Source of the DNA: Bin55 sp965203735
GTDB taxonomy: Bacteria > Pseudomonadota > Gammaproteobacteria > Pseudomonadales > Azotimanducaceae
DNA length: 64,000 nucleotides
Direction: 5' to 3'
Assembly (NCBI GenBank): GCA_965203735.1
Contig: OZ241909.1
Span: forward strand, 1,984,001 to 2,048,000
This document shows, one piece after another, positions 34,588 to 42,719 of this stretch. Within the stretch, counting starts at the first letter, position 1. Every line of letters starts with the position of its first letter. A model generated the notes under the pieces. That model saw nothing but the letters and a program-made list of their open reading frames with translations. It was not told where the DNA came from and ran no database searches. Made by a program: the position numbers and the translations under genes.

Positions 34588-35608
34588 CAACGAGCGCTGT
34601 TTGGGAAACAAACTTGTGGACTGGGCGTATTTTCAAAGTGCGACTAAGGCACTAGAAGCCTTTCCTGTTGCTTGTTCGAGCATTGAGTTCATATCTCAAT
34701 CCGAGAACTTTTCTTACCGAGTTAAGACAGCTAATGGAAATTCATATGTGCTGCGGCTGCATCGACCCAGCTACCACAATCTCGCAGAGTTAGAGTCTGA
34801 ACAACTTTGGACTGAAGCACTCTTGGAAGCCGGCATTGATGTTCCGATTGCTCTCCGTACGAATGATGGCCGCCGATATTCTCGAGTGGAGTGTCCGGAC
34901 GGTTGGCGGTATGCAGGAATGCTCGAGTGGGTCGAAGGGGAACTACTTTGGGATGTGCTTCCCCAAGACCGCGCCCCGACCGCAAAACTGTCACATCTGA
35001 ACAAGGATCCTCTACGGTTACTGGGAAGATTGATTGCTGGGTTACACGAACAAGCGTCTGATTGGGAGACACCTGAGAACTTCACCCGACACTCGCTAAA
35101 CGTGGATGGATTCGTTGGGGAGTGTCCGTTTTGGGGAAGATTTTGGGAAACCTCGGAATTGGACAAAGCGCACAGGTCCAACCTTGCCTCATTGCGCAAT
35201 TCAGTCAAGGAAATCTTGATCGAGTATGAAGGTTCTTCCCGGCCATACAGCTTGATTCATGCAGACTTGCATGCGAGTAACGTTGTGGTGCACGGTTCCC
35301 GACTCCACATCATCGATTTCGACGACTCAGGATTCGGATGGCACGCTTATGACTTGGCAGTGGCTCTCCACAATCTGAGAGACTCACCGCAATATTCGCA
35401 CGCCAAATCGGCTGTACTCACTGGTTACTCGGATGTACGGCCAATCTTGGCGCAAGAAGTCGACATGGTTGAGTTCTTTCACGTTGTTCGAAGTCTTGCC
35501 TCTATTGGATGGATTAGCTCGCGGCCGGACTTGAATCGCAACCGTTCAAAGATCTGTCAGAGCTTGTACGACGATGCCAGAAGCCGCTTGAAGAAATTCG
35601 AGCGTTGA
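34565..35608 (+). CDS. APH-fold small-molecule kinase (hydroxylysine/ethanolamine/choline kinase-like)
   Basis: A 347-aa aminoglycoside phosphotransferase-fold kinase. Visible motifs are the ATP-binding YVLRLHRPS strand, the catalytic loop LIHADLHASNVVVHG (Brenner H-x-D...N) and the metal-binding IIDFDDSGFGW. Length is usual for APH/choline kinase-like enzymes acting on a small alcohol. The TTG at 34565 overlaps the PLP-enzyme gene; a GTG at 34616 preceded by GGAAAC is an equally good start. The tight coupling argues that both act on the same substrate. Antibiotic inactivation is unlikely in this context. The stop is 14 bp from the convergent NhaC gene. Confidence 0.85.
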   Translation: MSAFFLINNERCLGNKLVDWAYFQSATKALEAFPVACSSIEFISQSENFSYRVKTANGNSYVLRLHRPSYHNLAELESEQLWTEALLEAGIDVPIALRTNDGRRYSRVECPDGWRYAGMLEWVEGELLWDVLPQDRAPTAKLSHLNKDPLRLLGRLIAGLHEQASDWETPENFTRHSLNVDGFVGECPFWGRFWETSELDKAHRSNLASLRNSVKEILIEYEGSSRPYSLIHADLHASNVVVHGSRLHIIDFDDSGFGWHAYDLAVALHNLRDSPQYSHAKSAVLTGYSDVRPILAQEVDMVEFFHVVRSLASIGWISSRPDLNRNRSKICQSLYDDARSRLKKFER

Positions 35609-35622
35609 AGTAGTCCTGACCG

Positions 35623-37410
35623 CTATCCGGCGAAATAGGCGAGAACTGTCCAAGCGATAGCTGCAAGCACAGCCGCAAATGTTGCTTGCGGAATCTGCGT
35701 CTTAACGTGATCCATGAGGTCACACCCTGTGCACATCGAACTTAACACCGTCGTATCCGAGATCGGTGAACATTGGTCTCCATATACACTACCGTCCATG
35801 ACTGCGGCAAAGCACAAAGTCATGAAGAACCATGGATGGTCGATGCCTTGGCTGTTTGCGACAGCCCACGCTAATGGCATGGCCAACGGAAACGCAACTG
35901 CATATGTGCCCCAACTCGTCCCAGTGGAGAACGCGATCGTCATCGTCATAAGTTGCAATAAGACAGGCAGCAAGAACCACGGGATTGCGGACCCGAGTAG
36001 CTGAACTAGGTAGGTACCACCACCAGTTTGAGTGCTTACGCCGCCGATGGTAACTGCCAATAGAAGAATCACCGAGCCCCCAACCACACTACGAATGCCT
36101 TGTGAGAACCCATCTACAAGTTCGCGCAGCGTTAAGCCCTTGAGCAACGCCATGCCGCCCGCTACGATCAACGCCAAGCCGAATGCCCAATGTACGTTTG
36201 GAGATCCAAAAGCAACAAACGTTCCGACTGCAACGGATATGAGCAAGATTAAGGGAAGAACGAATTCAAGAGGACTGGCTGTATAGCCCACTGGTGCTTG
36301 ACTTTGTGAATCTTCAGGCAAAGCAAGAGGCGCCGCATCTTCGGCGTCTAATTGGCCTGTGGAACGTGCACGTTCCATAGCAGCTTTCATCTTCTTTCCG
36401 AGGAAGAGAGGTTTCTCGATACTCAGGAGAAATGTTCCAAGTACAGCAAAAATGGCGTAAAAGCAAAAGGGCACACTCGCAAAGAAGAATGCAATTCGGT
36501 CCGCTTCTGTTGCGAGAAACGTCACGCCGGAGACAAAGATGAACGCTTGTACGTAGGCGGGCCACGCATTGAAGGCCAGTTGGGATGCTATGGGTGATGC
36601 TGTCGAATCTACGATGTAAGCGAGCTCTTCGTGGCTAATGTTCTCTTTGTCGGCTATGGGTCGCACAGTGGTACCAACGAGCACCGTACTCACTGTTCCG
36701 CCTTGAAAGAACGTAATACCGAGCATCCAGGCAACAAGCTTTGCTGTACGAGGTCCACGCACAACTGCCTTGGTAATCCACTCGGCAAAGGCCAAGGCTG
36801 CACCTGACTTAGACCAAATGCCAAGCAATCCCCCCAGCAACCATAAATACAAGATCAAAATACCTGCGACGCTAGTTGTACCCAAGGCTGGTATCAAGAC
36901 AGATCCAGTTAAGTCATACTGGCCCAAAATTAGTGCCCCCGACACTATTCCGCCGAGCAAGGCGGTAATGGGTTCTTTTGTAATCCAGCACAGTACTACG
37001 GCACACAGTGCGGGGAGAAGAGACCAGAACCCCCAATGTTGGAGGGCACGCAGCCGATAAATAGATGTATCACCGTTCTCATCCGTCTCCCGCACATACT
37101 CCTCTGTGACCTCAATATCGCCAACTAACGAGTCAGGGTCGGCATGGAACAGGAACGATTCCTCTTCAGAGATCGGTTCTATGACTACGGGTTTTCCTCG
37201 AGCAGAGTAGTAGAGCTCTCCCTTTTCATTAGTTTGTACATCCAATGTCGTTTGTTCTACGTTCCACTTGGGAGGCACTAACATCCCTATCGCTAAGGAA
37301 AGCCCAATTAGTCCGGCAAAAACGGCTAGATTGGTGAAGGCACGGCGGGAGAATGGAACGCTTCGAAACGGCATATGACTGCTACGGAAAGAACTTGAGT
37401 GGAATTTCAT
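35623..37410 (-). CDS. nhaC: NhaC-family Na+/H+ antiporter
   Basis: A 595-aa polytopic inner-membrane protein of the NhaC family, with about 11-13 membrane segments. A first helix (LAVFAGLIGLSLAIGML) is followed by a ~110-residue extracytoplasmic acidic region, then core motifs FFQGGTVSTVLVGTTVRPIAD and GTSWGTYAVAFPLAMPL. The family exchanges Na+ for H+ (or substrates such as malate-lactate). The ATG at 37410 is chosen because an upstream ATG at 37488 would overlap the start of the divergent aromatic hydroxylase gene. The long N-terminal periplasmic insert is a feature of longer NhaC-like proteins. Confidence 0.9.
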   Translation of the reverse strand: MKFHSSSFRSSHMPFRSVPFSRRAFTNLAVFAGLIGLSLAIGMLVPPKWNVEQTTLDVQTNEKGELYYSARGKPVVIEPISEEESFLFHADPDSLVGDIEVTEEYVRETDENGDTSIYRLRALQHWGFWSLLPALCAVVLCWITKEPITALLGGIVSGALILGQYDLTGSVLIPALGTTSVAGILILYLWLLGGLLGIWSKSGAALAFAEWITKAVVRGPRTAKLVAWMLGITFFQGGTVSTVLVGTTVRPIADKENISHEELAYIVDSTASPIASQLAFNAWPAYVQAFIFVSGVTFLATEADRIAFFFASVPFCFYAIFAVLGTFLLSIEKPLFLGKKMKAAMERARSTGQLDAEDAAPLALPEDSQSQAPVGYTASPLEFVLPLILLISVAVGTFVAFGSPNVHWAFGLALIVAGGMALLKGLTLRELVDGFSQGIRSVVGGSVILLLAVTIGGVSTQTGGGTYLVQLLGSAIPWFLLPVLLQLMTMTIAFSTGTSWGTYAVAFPLAMPLAWAVANSQGIDHPWFFMTLCFAAVMDGSVYGDQCSPISDTTVLSSMCTGCDLMDHVKTQIPQATFAAVLAAIAWTVLAYFAG

Positions 37411-37486
37411 TGTACGAATCGAGTCAAATTGGTATAAACGCTGTTTGATTGCAGTCTCAACGTAATTTCTCGCATAATAGGAAGCC

Positions 37487-38365
37487 ATGAAAGCGCTTGA
37501 AGTAACCCGTGATATCGGTGGTGTCGTAGAACAATTTAGTGTCGATCAGGACTACGGCCGATATACGGAGGAAGATCAAGACACGTGGCGCATTGCAATG
37601 ACGAACTTGGAACGCGTCCTGGTAAACAACACTGCTGTCGACTATGTTGAAGCTTGCAGACTATCCGGTATGTCGAAAGATCAGATACCAACTCTCGAAT
37701 CAGTCAACGATGCGCTTGGAGAATTTGGGTGGAGCGCAATCGTAGTGGCTGGGTTCATACCGCCAGATGTCTTCATGGCATTGCAAGCGAATTCGATATT
37801 GCCTATTACACGGACAATCCGAACTAGAAACCAAATGGGCTATACACCTGTACCCGATATCGTGCACGAAGCTGCCGGACACTTGCCAATGCTCTCGTGC
37901 CCGGAATACAGGGTCTTCTTACAGCGTCTAGGCGAAATAGGCGCAAATACTTCCATGAATGCATTAGACATGAAGCTCTACACACGTCAAAAGCAACTTG
38001 CCGAGCTACTCGCGGAAGACGATGCGGACTCCAACCTTGTGGCAGAGGCAGAACGTGCAGTTCAACACGCGGTGTTGGAAGCAAGAGGATCAGCCGTCTC
38101 ACCGGCGCGCCGGGTTGCTCGCTTTCACTGGTGGACGGTAGAGTATGGATTGATCGGAAACTCTCACGACATCTATGGTGCGGGGCTGCTTTCCTCGGTT
38201 GCAGAGGCTAGGGACTTTCGCAAGGTGCCACATACGAGACTATCAGTGGATTGCTGTAGTCAATCATTCGAAATCGACCATGTTCAACCACAGTATTTCG
38301 TCGCTGAATCCTGGGATCACCTGATGGATGAAGTGTTCGCCTTGGAACGAGCGGTATTGAACTGA
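37487..38365 (+). CDS. phhA: Pterin-dependent aromatic amino acid hydroxylase (phenylalanine 4-monooxygenase-like)
   Basis: A 292-aa biopterin-dependent hydroxylase. Fe(II) ligands are visible as PDIVHEAAGHLPM (His127 and His132) and Glu219 in HWWTVEYGLIG, the 2-His-1-carboxylate triad. The family hydroxylates Phe, Tyr or Trp using tetrahydrobiopterin and O2. No regulatory ACT domain is present. The ATG at 37487 has an AGGA-type site just upstream. FolE, 11 kb away in the window, makes the pterin precursor. No carbinolamine dehydratase gene is adjacent. Which aromatic substrate is used cannot be decided from sequence; PhhA (Phe) is the default. Confidence 0.88.
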   Translation: MKALEVTRDIGGVVEQFSVDQDYGRYTEEDQDTWRIAMTNLERVLVNNTAVDYVEACRLSGMSKDQIPTLESVNDALGEFGWSAIVVAGFIPPDVFMALQANSILPITRTIRTRNQMGYTPVPDIVHEAAGHLPMLSCPEYRVFLQRLGEIGANTSMNALDMKLYTRQKQLAELLAEDDADSNLVAEAERAVQHAVLEARGSAVSPARRVARFHWWTVEYGLIGNSHDIYGAGLLSSVAEARDFRKVPHTRLSVDCCSQSFEIDHVQPQYFVAESWDHLMDEVFALERAVLN

Positions 38366-38400
38366 GCTACCGCGCATTCCGAGCGGACTCGTGGATCCCT

Positions 38401-38619
38401 CTATTTTGGTACGACTACGTGGGTCGAAGATTGGCTAAAGACATGCTTTGCGACGACCCCATGTACATGACCACATTGATCGCAATAAATCACAAAGAAC
38501 CACGGTTCACGCGTTCGACTTTGTTGTCGGCTCTCTCGACTTGCAAAGTGCTCGATTCCTGAAGCCCCGCAGTTTGGGCACTTCGGTTCGACTTCTTCGT
38601 TGTGCGTTTGATCGTTCAT
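38401..38619 (-). CDS. Small zinc-ribbon protein
   Basis: A 72-aa protein with two Cys pairs, CPNCG near residue 14 and CDQCGH near residue 47, separated by 30 residues, a typical zinc ribbon. There is no signal peptide. It could bind nucleic acid or be a folding-stabilised small protein; I do not recognise a named family. The start ATG at 38619 is the first in frame, and the gene is convergent with the aromatic hydroxylase gene (35 bp apart). Confidence 0.6.
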   Translation of the reverse strand: MNDQTHNEEVEPKCPNCGASGIEHFASRESRQQSRTREPWFFVIYCDQCGHVHGVVAKHVFSQSSTHVVVPK

Positions 38620-38812
38620 GGGTGTTCCTGCGACATTGCCTGTCTGTGGGTAGAAGAATTCACTATAGGTTCAAAGCAACAAACTGATCTAGAGAGTTTT
38701 GGTTTGATTCTCGCAGCAGTCAATTAGTACCATTGTTCGTAGAGCCATGTGAACACAAGCGCTGTGCAAATCTGGCTCACAGAGTGAACGAAGCTAATCC
38801 GTCGGCTCAATA

Positions 38813-39706
38813 TTGACGAAGAATGATTTTAGTGTCGTGGGGCTCGTTGGACGCCACGACAAGCCAATGATTGCAGATTCCTTGCACACTGTGCTTGATG
38901 TTTTACATGCTGCTGGTCGTACCGTACTGATTGAACAGCAGACAGCTTCGCTGATTCCAACCGTCATCGATGAGGTAATTACACGGTCGGATCTTGAGAG
39001 ATGCGATTTGGCGATCGTGGTGGGCGGTGACGGCAGTATTCTTGGAGTAGCGCGTGACCTAGCGCACACCAACGTCCCTGTACTGGGCGTGAACAGAGGC
39101 GGACTTGGGTTTCTCGCAGACATATCTCCTGACCAGATCGAATCGAGACTCAATGACGTGCTTGCAGGGCAGTTTCGTCTCGAGATCCACTTCTTACTGG
39201 AACACAACGTCGTTCGAGAAGGGAGAGTTGTTCACTCTTCTCCCGCTTTGAACGATGTGGTTGTCAACTCGGGATCCATAACTCGGATGATGGACTTTGA
39301 GCTGTACGTTAACGACGAGTTTGTCTACGAGCAGCGTTCGGATGGACTCATCGTTTCCACCCCGACAGGTTCAACCGCATATGCTTTGTCCGCGGGTGGA
39401 CCCATCATGCATCCAACGTTGAATGCTCTCGCAATCGTACCGATGTTTCCTCACACGCTAACATCAAGACCACTGGTGATTGGTGGAGACTCCAAAGTGA
39501 GCGTATTGATCAACGCTGAAAACCAATATCCACTGGTCAGTGCAGATTCACAGGTCTCGTATGTTCTTCATCCTCGAGACGAAGTACATATTCAGAAATT
39601 TCCTCATGGCTTGAACATCGCATATCCCTCTACTCATAGCTTCTACGAAGCATGCAGAAGCAAATTGGATTGGGGGACGCGACTGGGTGGATCGGGGACT
39701 CAGTAG
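38813..39706 (+). CDS. nadK: NAD kinase
   Basis: A 297-aa ATP-NAD kinase of normal bacterial length. The signature GGDGS is at residues 71-75 (IVVGGDGSILGVAR) and the substrate-binding SDGLIVSTPTGSTAYALSAGGPIMHP is intact. It phosphorylates NAD to NADP. The TTG at 38813 is the only start that preserves the N-terminal strand (FSVVGLVGRHDKP); no ATG lies upstream in frame. It stands alone on the plus strand, about 230 bp before the next gene. Confidence 0.95.
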   Translation: MTKNDFSVVGLVGRHDKPMIADSLHTVLDVLHAAGRTVLIEQQTASLIPTVIDEVITRSDLERCDLAIVVGGDGSILGVARDLAHTNVPVLGVNRGGLGFLADISPDQIESRLNDVLAGQFRLEIHFLLEHNVVREGRVVHSSPALNDVVVNSGSITRMMDFELYVNDEFVYEQRSDGLIVSTPTGSTAYALSAGGPIMHPTLNALAIVPMFPHTLTSRPLVIGGDSKVSVLINAENQYPLVSADSQVSYVLHPRDEVHIQKFPHGLNIAYPSTHSFYEACRSKLDWGTRLGGSGTQ

Positions 39707-39937
39707 TCATTCAACACCGATGGGTGGCACGTCCATGAACGGGTTCAAATGCCATTGACTTTGGTCGCCGAAACAGAGTGGAACCAAGTCTTTTCAATGA
39801 CACTTGACTAGACTTACGATGCAATGGCCGTTTTCGGGTTCTTTGTTCATGACGTTCTCAATTTCCATTCGAGTGTGTGCTTTAGAGCTTGACTTAGTGC
39901 ACAATTATTTGATCAATCTCGCGCTTGACGGAATCTG

Positions 39938-40564
39938 ATGGGGACGGCTAGAGCGTTGCAACCTGTATTGGCCAGAAGCTGTCTTCTGATTGCTTGTTTG
40001 GCGTATAGCCACTCGCTGGCACCTAGCTGCCTCAGAGTCACGGTGGAGGAGAACTTCAATCGGAGTGATATCGTGTTCACCGGTAGCGTACTGAGCAAGA
40101 GTGAAGCTCCAGAGAAGTACAGTCAACGCTCTATCTACGGAGGAGAAGAAGATGGACGCGTTGGGGCGCTCGGAGTTCTATTTCAGGTAGAAACTAATTG
40201 GAAGGGTAAACTGGATAATCCTGTACTCTTGTACACGGTTAACCCTGAAGAGGACAGTGCTGTCGGCTTCCACTTTGAGGTTGAGGGCAAGTATGTTGTG
40301 TTTGCCCGCAATTGGGAACTCAAGGGGAACGGAGACGATGAAGAAACAGAGACTAATCTTTGGACTGAACTGTGCTCCCAGAATATCAACCTGGAGAGCG
40401 TCAAGAACAAGAACTCGCTGATTCGGAAGCTTGCTTTTCTGAAATCTAAATTGGAAATATCTGAGAAGATGAGTGAAGACGGAGAAACCTCGGAACAAGA
40501 CACAAAGACATCAGAGTCCTCTGAACTGACTGATCCAAACAAGAGCCACCAAGCTCGAAACTGA
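39938..40564 (+). CDS. Exported TIMP-like (netrin-fold) protein
   Basis: A 208-aa exported protein. A signal peptide (SCLLIACLAYSHSLA) ends just before a Cys in SCLRVTVEENFNRSDIVFTGSVLSKS, which has the pattern of bacterial TIMP-like proteins (N-terminal Cys, then 'A.VF.G.V'). The central part (ALGVLFQVETNWKGKLDNPVLLYTV, GKYVVFARNW) is beta-rich, as in the OB-like netrin fold. The last ~50 residues are Ser/Glu/Lys-rich and probably disordered. Eukaryotic TIMPs inhibit metalloproteases, but bacterial members lack known function. The ATG at 39938 is preferred because it precedes the signal peptide directly. Confidence 0.68.
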   Translation: MGTARALQPVLARSCLLIACLAYSHSLAPSCLRVTVEENFNRSDIVFTGSVLSKSEAPEKYSQRSIYGGEEDGRVGALGVLFQVETNWKGKLDNPVLLYTVNPEEDSAVGFHFEVEGKYVVFARNWELKGNGDDEETETNLWTELCSQNINLESVKNKNSLIRKLAFLKSKLEISEKMSEDGETSEQDTKTSESSELTDPNKSHQARN

Positions 40565-40887
40565 AGGGTAAACTTCGACCTATGTTGCGCTCACAAAGAC
40601 CATTATTCACATGGTGTTGATTTGGGTATTGGTTATTGAAGTGGATTTTTGACAGCAGAAGTCGGTCTGAACTAGCTATGAACTCATCAGGCGGTTCGCG
40701 GTAGCTTTTGCCGACTGTTTTGTGCCTCTCAGTCGTTGATTACTCCCAGCAAACGAACTAATCAACCGACGCTCGTCCATTAGATCCACGACGCGCCATC
40801 ATGTTCCTAGCTTGAGTATCTGAAGCAAGCAGGTAGGAGACCTATGGAATCAGCATCTGGTTTGCAATAGCACAGTTGTTTATTCGG
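40565..40887. other. Intergenic region with one long imperfect hairpin
   Basis: 323 bp between convergent genes with no convincing ORF. It contains a stem-loop at 40732-40770 (GTCG-TTGATTA paired with TAATCAA-CGAC, one bulged C, 16-nt loop). No T-tract follows. Nothing else recognisable. Confidence 0.5.
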
Positions 40888-41478
40888 CTAACAGTCAGTA
40901 AGTGCTTGAATGTCGCCTGGATGGTCAAGATCTACAAGAATCCCTGGATCGTCGACTACCAAGACCTGACTACTGAGCGATCCAGATTCCAGCAATCCTT
41001 TAGCTCCGTGATCTCCGGTTAAACCAAGAAGGCTTTCGAAGTACTTAGAGGGGAATCCCACTGGATTTCCGATTCGATCAGAGTGTTTCAGACGAACCAC
41101 GTGCTCGTTGCTTGTTTCTAGCGTGCTTCGAAGTTTCCGCAGTGTTGATTTCTTGACGTATGGCATATCCCCCAGTGCAACGACGACCCACGGGGACTTT
41201 ATCGCCGCTCTCACTCCAGCGACAAGACTCTGCGAAATACCTTCTTCTGCACGGATTGAAGGTACGACTTCCACTGATTCGGGAAGTAGTGATGCTATCT
41301 CAGTTTCGCCTGGTCGCAAAACCGTGAACACCCGGTCAAATATGGCGCTGTAGAGGCTGCAAGTGTGCGTGAGAAGCCTATCTTTACCTATTGGTTCCAA
41401 TCTCTTGTCACGTCCGAATCGACGAGAGAATCCGGCAGCAAGCACAATTGCGGAGCCTGCTTCTGTGTCATCCGACAC
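40888..41478 (-). CDS. mocA: MocA-like molybdenum cofactor cytidylyltransferase
   Basis: A 196-aa MobA/MocA-type nucleotidyltransferase. The N-terminal AIVLAAGFSRRFGRDKRLEP is the nucleotide-binding Rossmann motif, followed by the acceptor segment WVVVALGDMPYVK and HSDRIGNPVGFPSKYFE. MocA attaches CMP to molybdopterin for xanthine oxidase-family enzymes. The GTG at 41478 overlaps the end of xdhC (by 11 bp) and is preferred over a start 87 bp upstream that lies deep inside xdhC. The pairing with XdhC favours MocA over MobA. No molybdenum enzyme is encoded in the window. Confidence 0.88.
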   Translation of the reverse strand: MSDDTEAGSAIVLAAGFSRRFGRDKRLEPIGKDRLLTHTCSLYSAIFDRVFTVLRPGETEIASLLPESVEVVPSIRAEEGISQSLVAGVRAAIKSPWVVVALGDMPYVKKSTLRKLRSTLETSNEHVVRLKHSDRIGNPVGFPSKYFESLLGLTGDHGAKGLLESGSLSSQVLVVDDPGILVDLDHPGDIQALTDC

Positions 41479-42475
41479 GGTGTGGGACCGAGTCTTCCAC
41501 AGACTGGTTCGTTGTACGAATGGAGTTCCTAATTGCCGTGATTTGAGCAACGACAGAGATTGCAATTTCAGGAGGTGTCTTGCTACCGATAGGGATTCCT
41601 ATGGGCGCATGCAATCGTTCTAACTGTTCCGTTGTTACGTCAAGGGCGAGCAATCGTTTGCGTCGGTTCGCTGAAGTTCGGTCCGAACCCATGGCTCCGA
41701 TGTAAAAAGCCTCAGTCTCGAATGCACCCAATAGACCCATGTCGTCTATTCTCGGGTCATGGGAAAGGGCAACAATTGCTGATTGAGAATCGTTAGCACG
41801 TGCTCGGATGACATCATCCGGCATTTCGCATACCTTGATTGCTCCGGGAGCACGAAGGCTATTGAGGTTTTCTTCGCGTGGATCGATGACAGTGACCTGG
41901 TAGTCGAGCGTTTGAGCAAAAGAGGCAACGTACTCACTAACCATTCCCGTTCCTATGATGAACAACTGATAGCGTGGTCCGTAAGTCTGTTCAATGACGA
42001 AGCTCTCATGGTCATAGGAAAAAGGCACATAGGACGTCGTTCGGGTCACATCCATTAAGCCTGAAGCCAATTCAACACGTCGGGTTACAAGATCGCGACT
42101 CTCTAGACATTGCATTATTTCTTCGAATGCATGAGTCAGAGCCGGACTTGAAGTGAGAGGCTCAACGACAATGTCCAAGTGACCACCACAAGGGAGGCCA
42201 AGCTGTTCGGCCTCCTCTTCGGATTCTCCATACCTAAAGAACTGAGGCACGGAGGATGCGAGATCGCCCCTGGCTAGCTTTTCCTTGAGATCATCTTCAA
42301 CACATCCTCCAGAGAGAGAGCCCACAATGTCCTGATCGAAATTGCAGGCCATGAGGGATCCCTCGGGTCGAGGCGAAGAACCGTAAGTGGCTACGACTGT
42401 AGCCAACCAACATTGCTGACTTTCGCGAAGCCAGGCCCTCACTTGATTCAGGACTTCTTGATCTACAGATTGCAC
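41468..42475 (-). CDS. xdhC: XdhC-family molybdenum enzyme maturation protein
   Basis: A 335-aa XdhC/CoxI protein. The N-terminal part has CWLATVVATYGSSPRPEGSLM and GSLSGGCVEDDLKE; the C-terminal Rossmann-like domain begins QLFIIGTGMVSEYVA. XdhC binds molybdenum cofactor, aids its sulfuration and inserts it into xanthine dehydrogenase-family enzymes. The start is a GTG at 42475 giving MQSVDQEV; no better ATG is in frame upstream. It is immediately upstream of, and overlaps, mocA, so both are translated together. The client enzyme lies elsewhere. The same gene pair accompanies some selenium-dependent molybdenum hydroxylases, but nothing here shows that link. Confidence 0.9.
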   Translation of the reverse strand: MQSVDQEVLNQVRAWLRESQQCWLATVVATYGSSPRPEGSLMACNFDQDIVGSLSGGCVEDDLKEKLARGDLASSVPQFFRYGESEEEAEQLGLPCGGHLDIVVEPLTSSPALTHAFEEIMQCLESRDLVTRRVELASGLMDVTRTTSYVPFSYDHESFVIEQTYGPRYQLFIIGTGMVSEYVASFAQTLDYQVTVIDPREENLNSLRAPGAIKVCEMPDDVIRARANDSQSAIVALSHDPRIDDMGLLGAFETEAFYIGAMGSDRTSANRRKRLLALDVTTEQLERLHAPIGIPIGSKTPPEIAISVVAQITAIRNSIRTTNQSVEDSVPHRVG

Positions 42476-42719
42476 AGGTAATGGCTAATGCATGAGTAAT
42501 TGCGCAGGAAATTATATGGTGGCGAATGTCGGTGTTTGGGGAGTCACGTAGCTCCGCGACGTTGTTAACTTTGAGGCGATTCGGTGCACCACGTTTGGGC
42601 TCTCTAGACCGAATTTAGCGACACAATACAATTTGCACGGCGTTCAATCCACACGAACGTAGAAACCTCACACACATGGGTTTAGTTTCGAACGCATACA
42701 GACTCTTGTTAGGAGAGAA

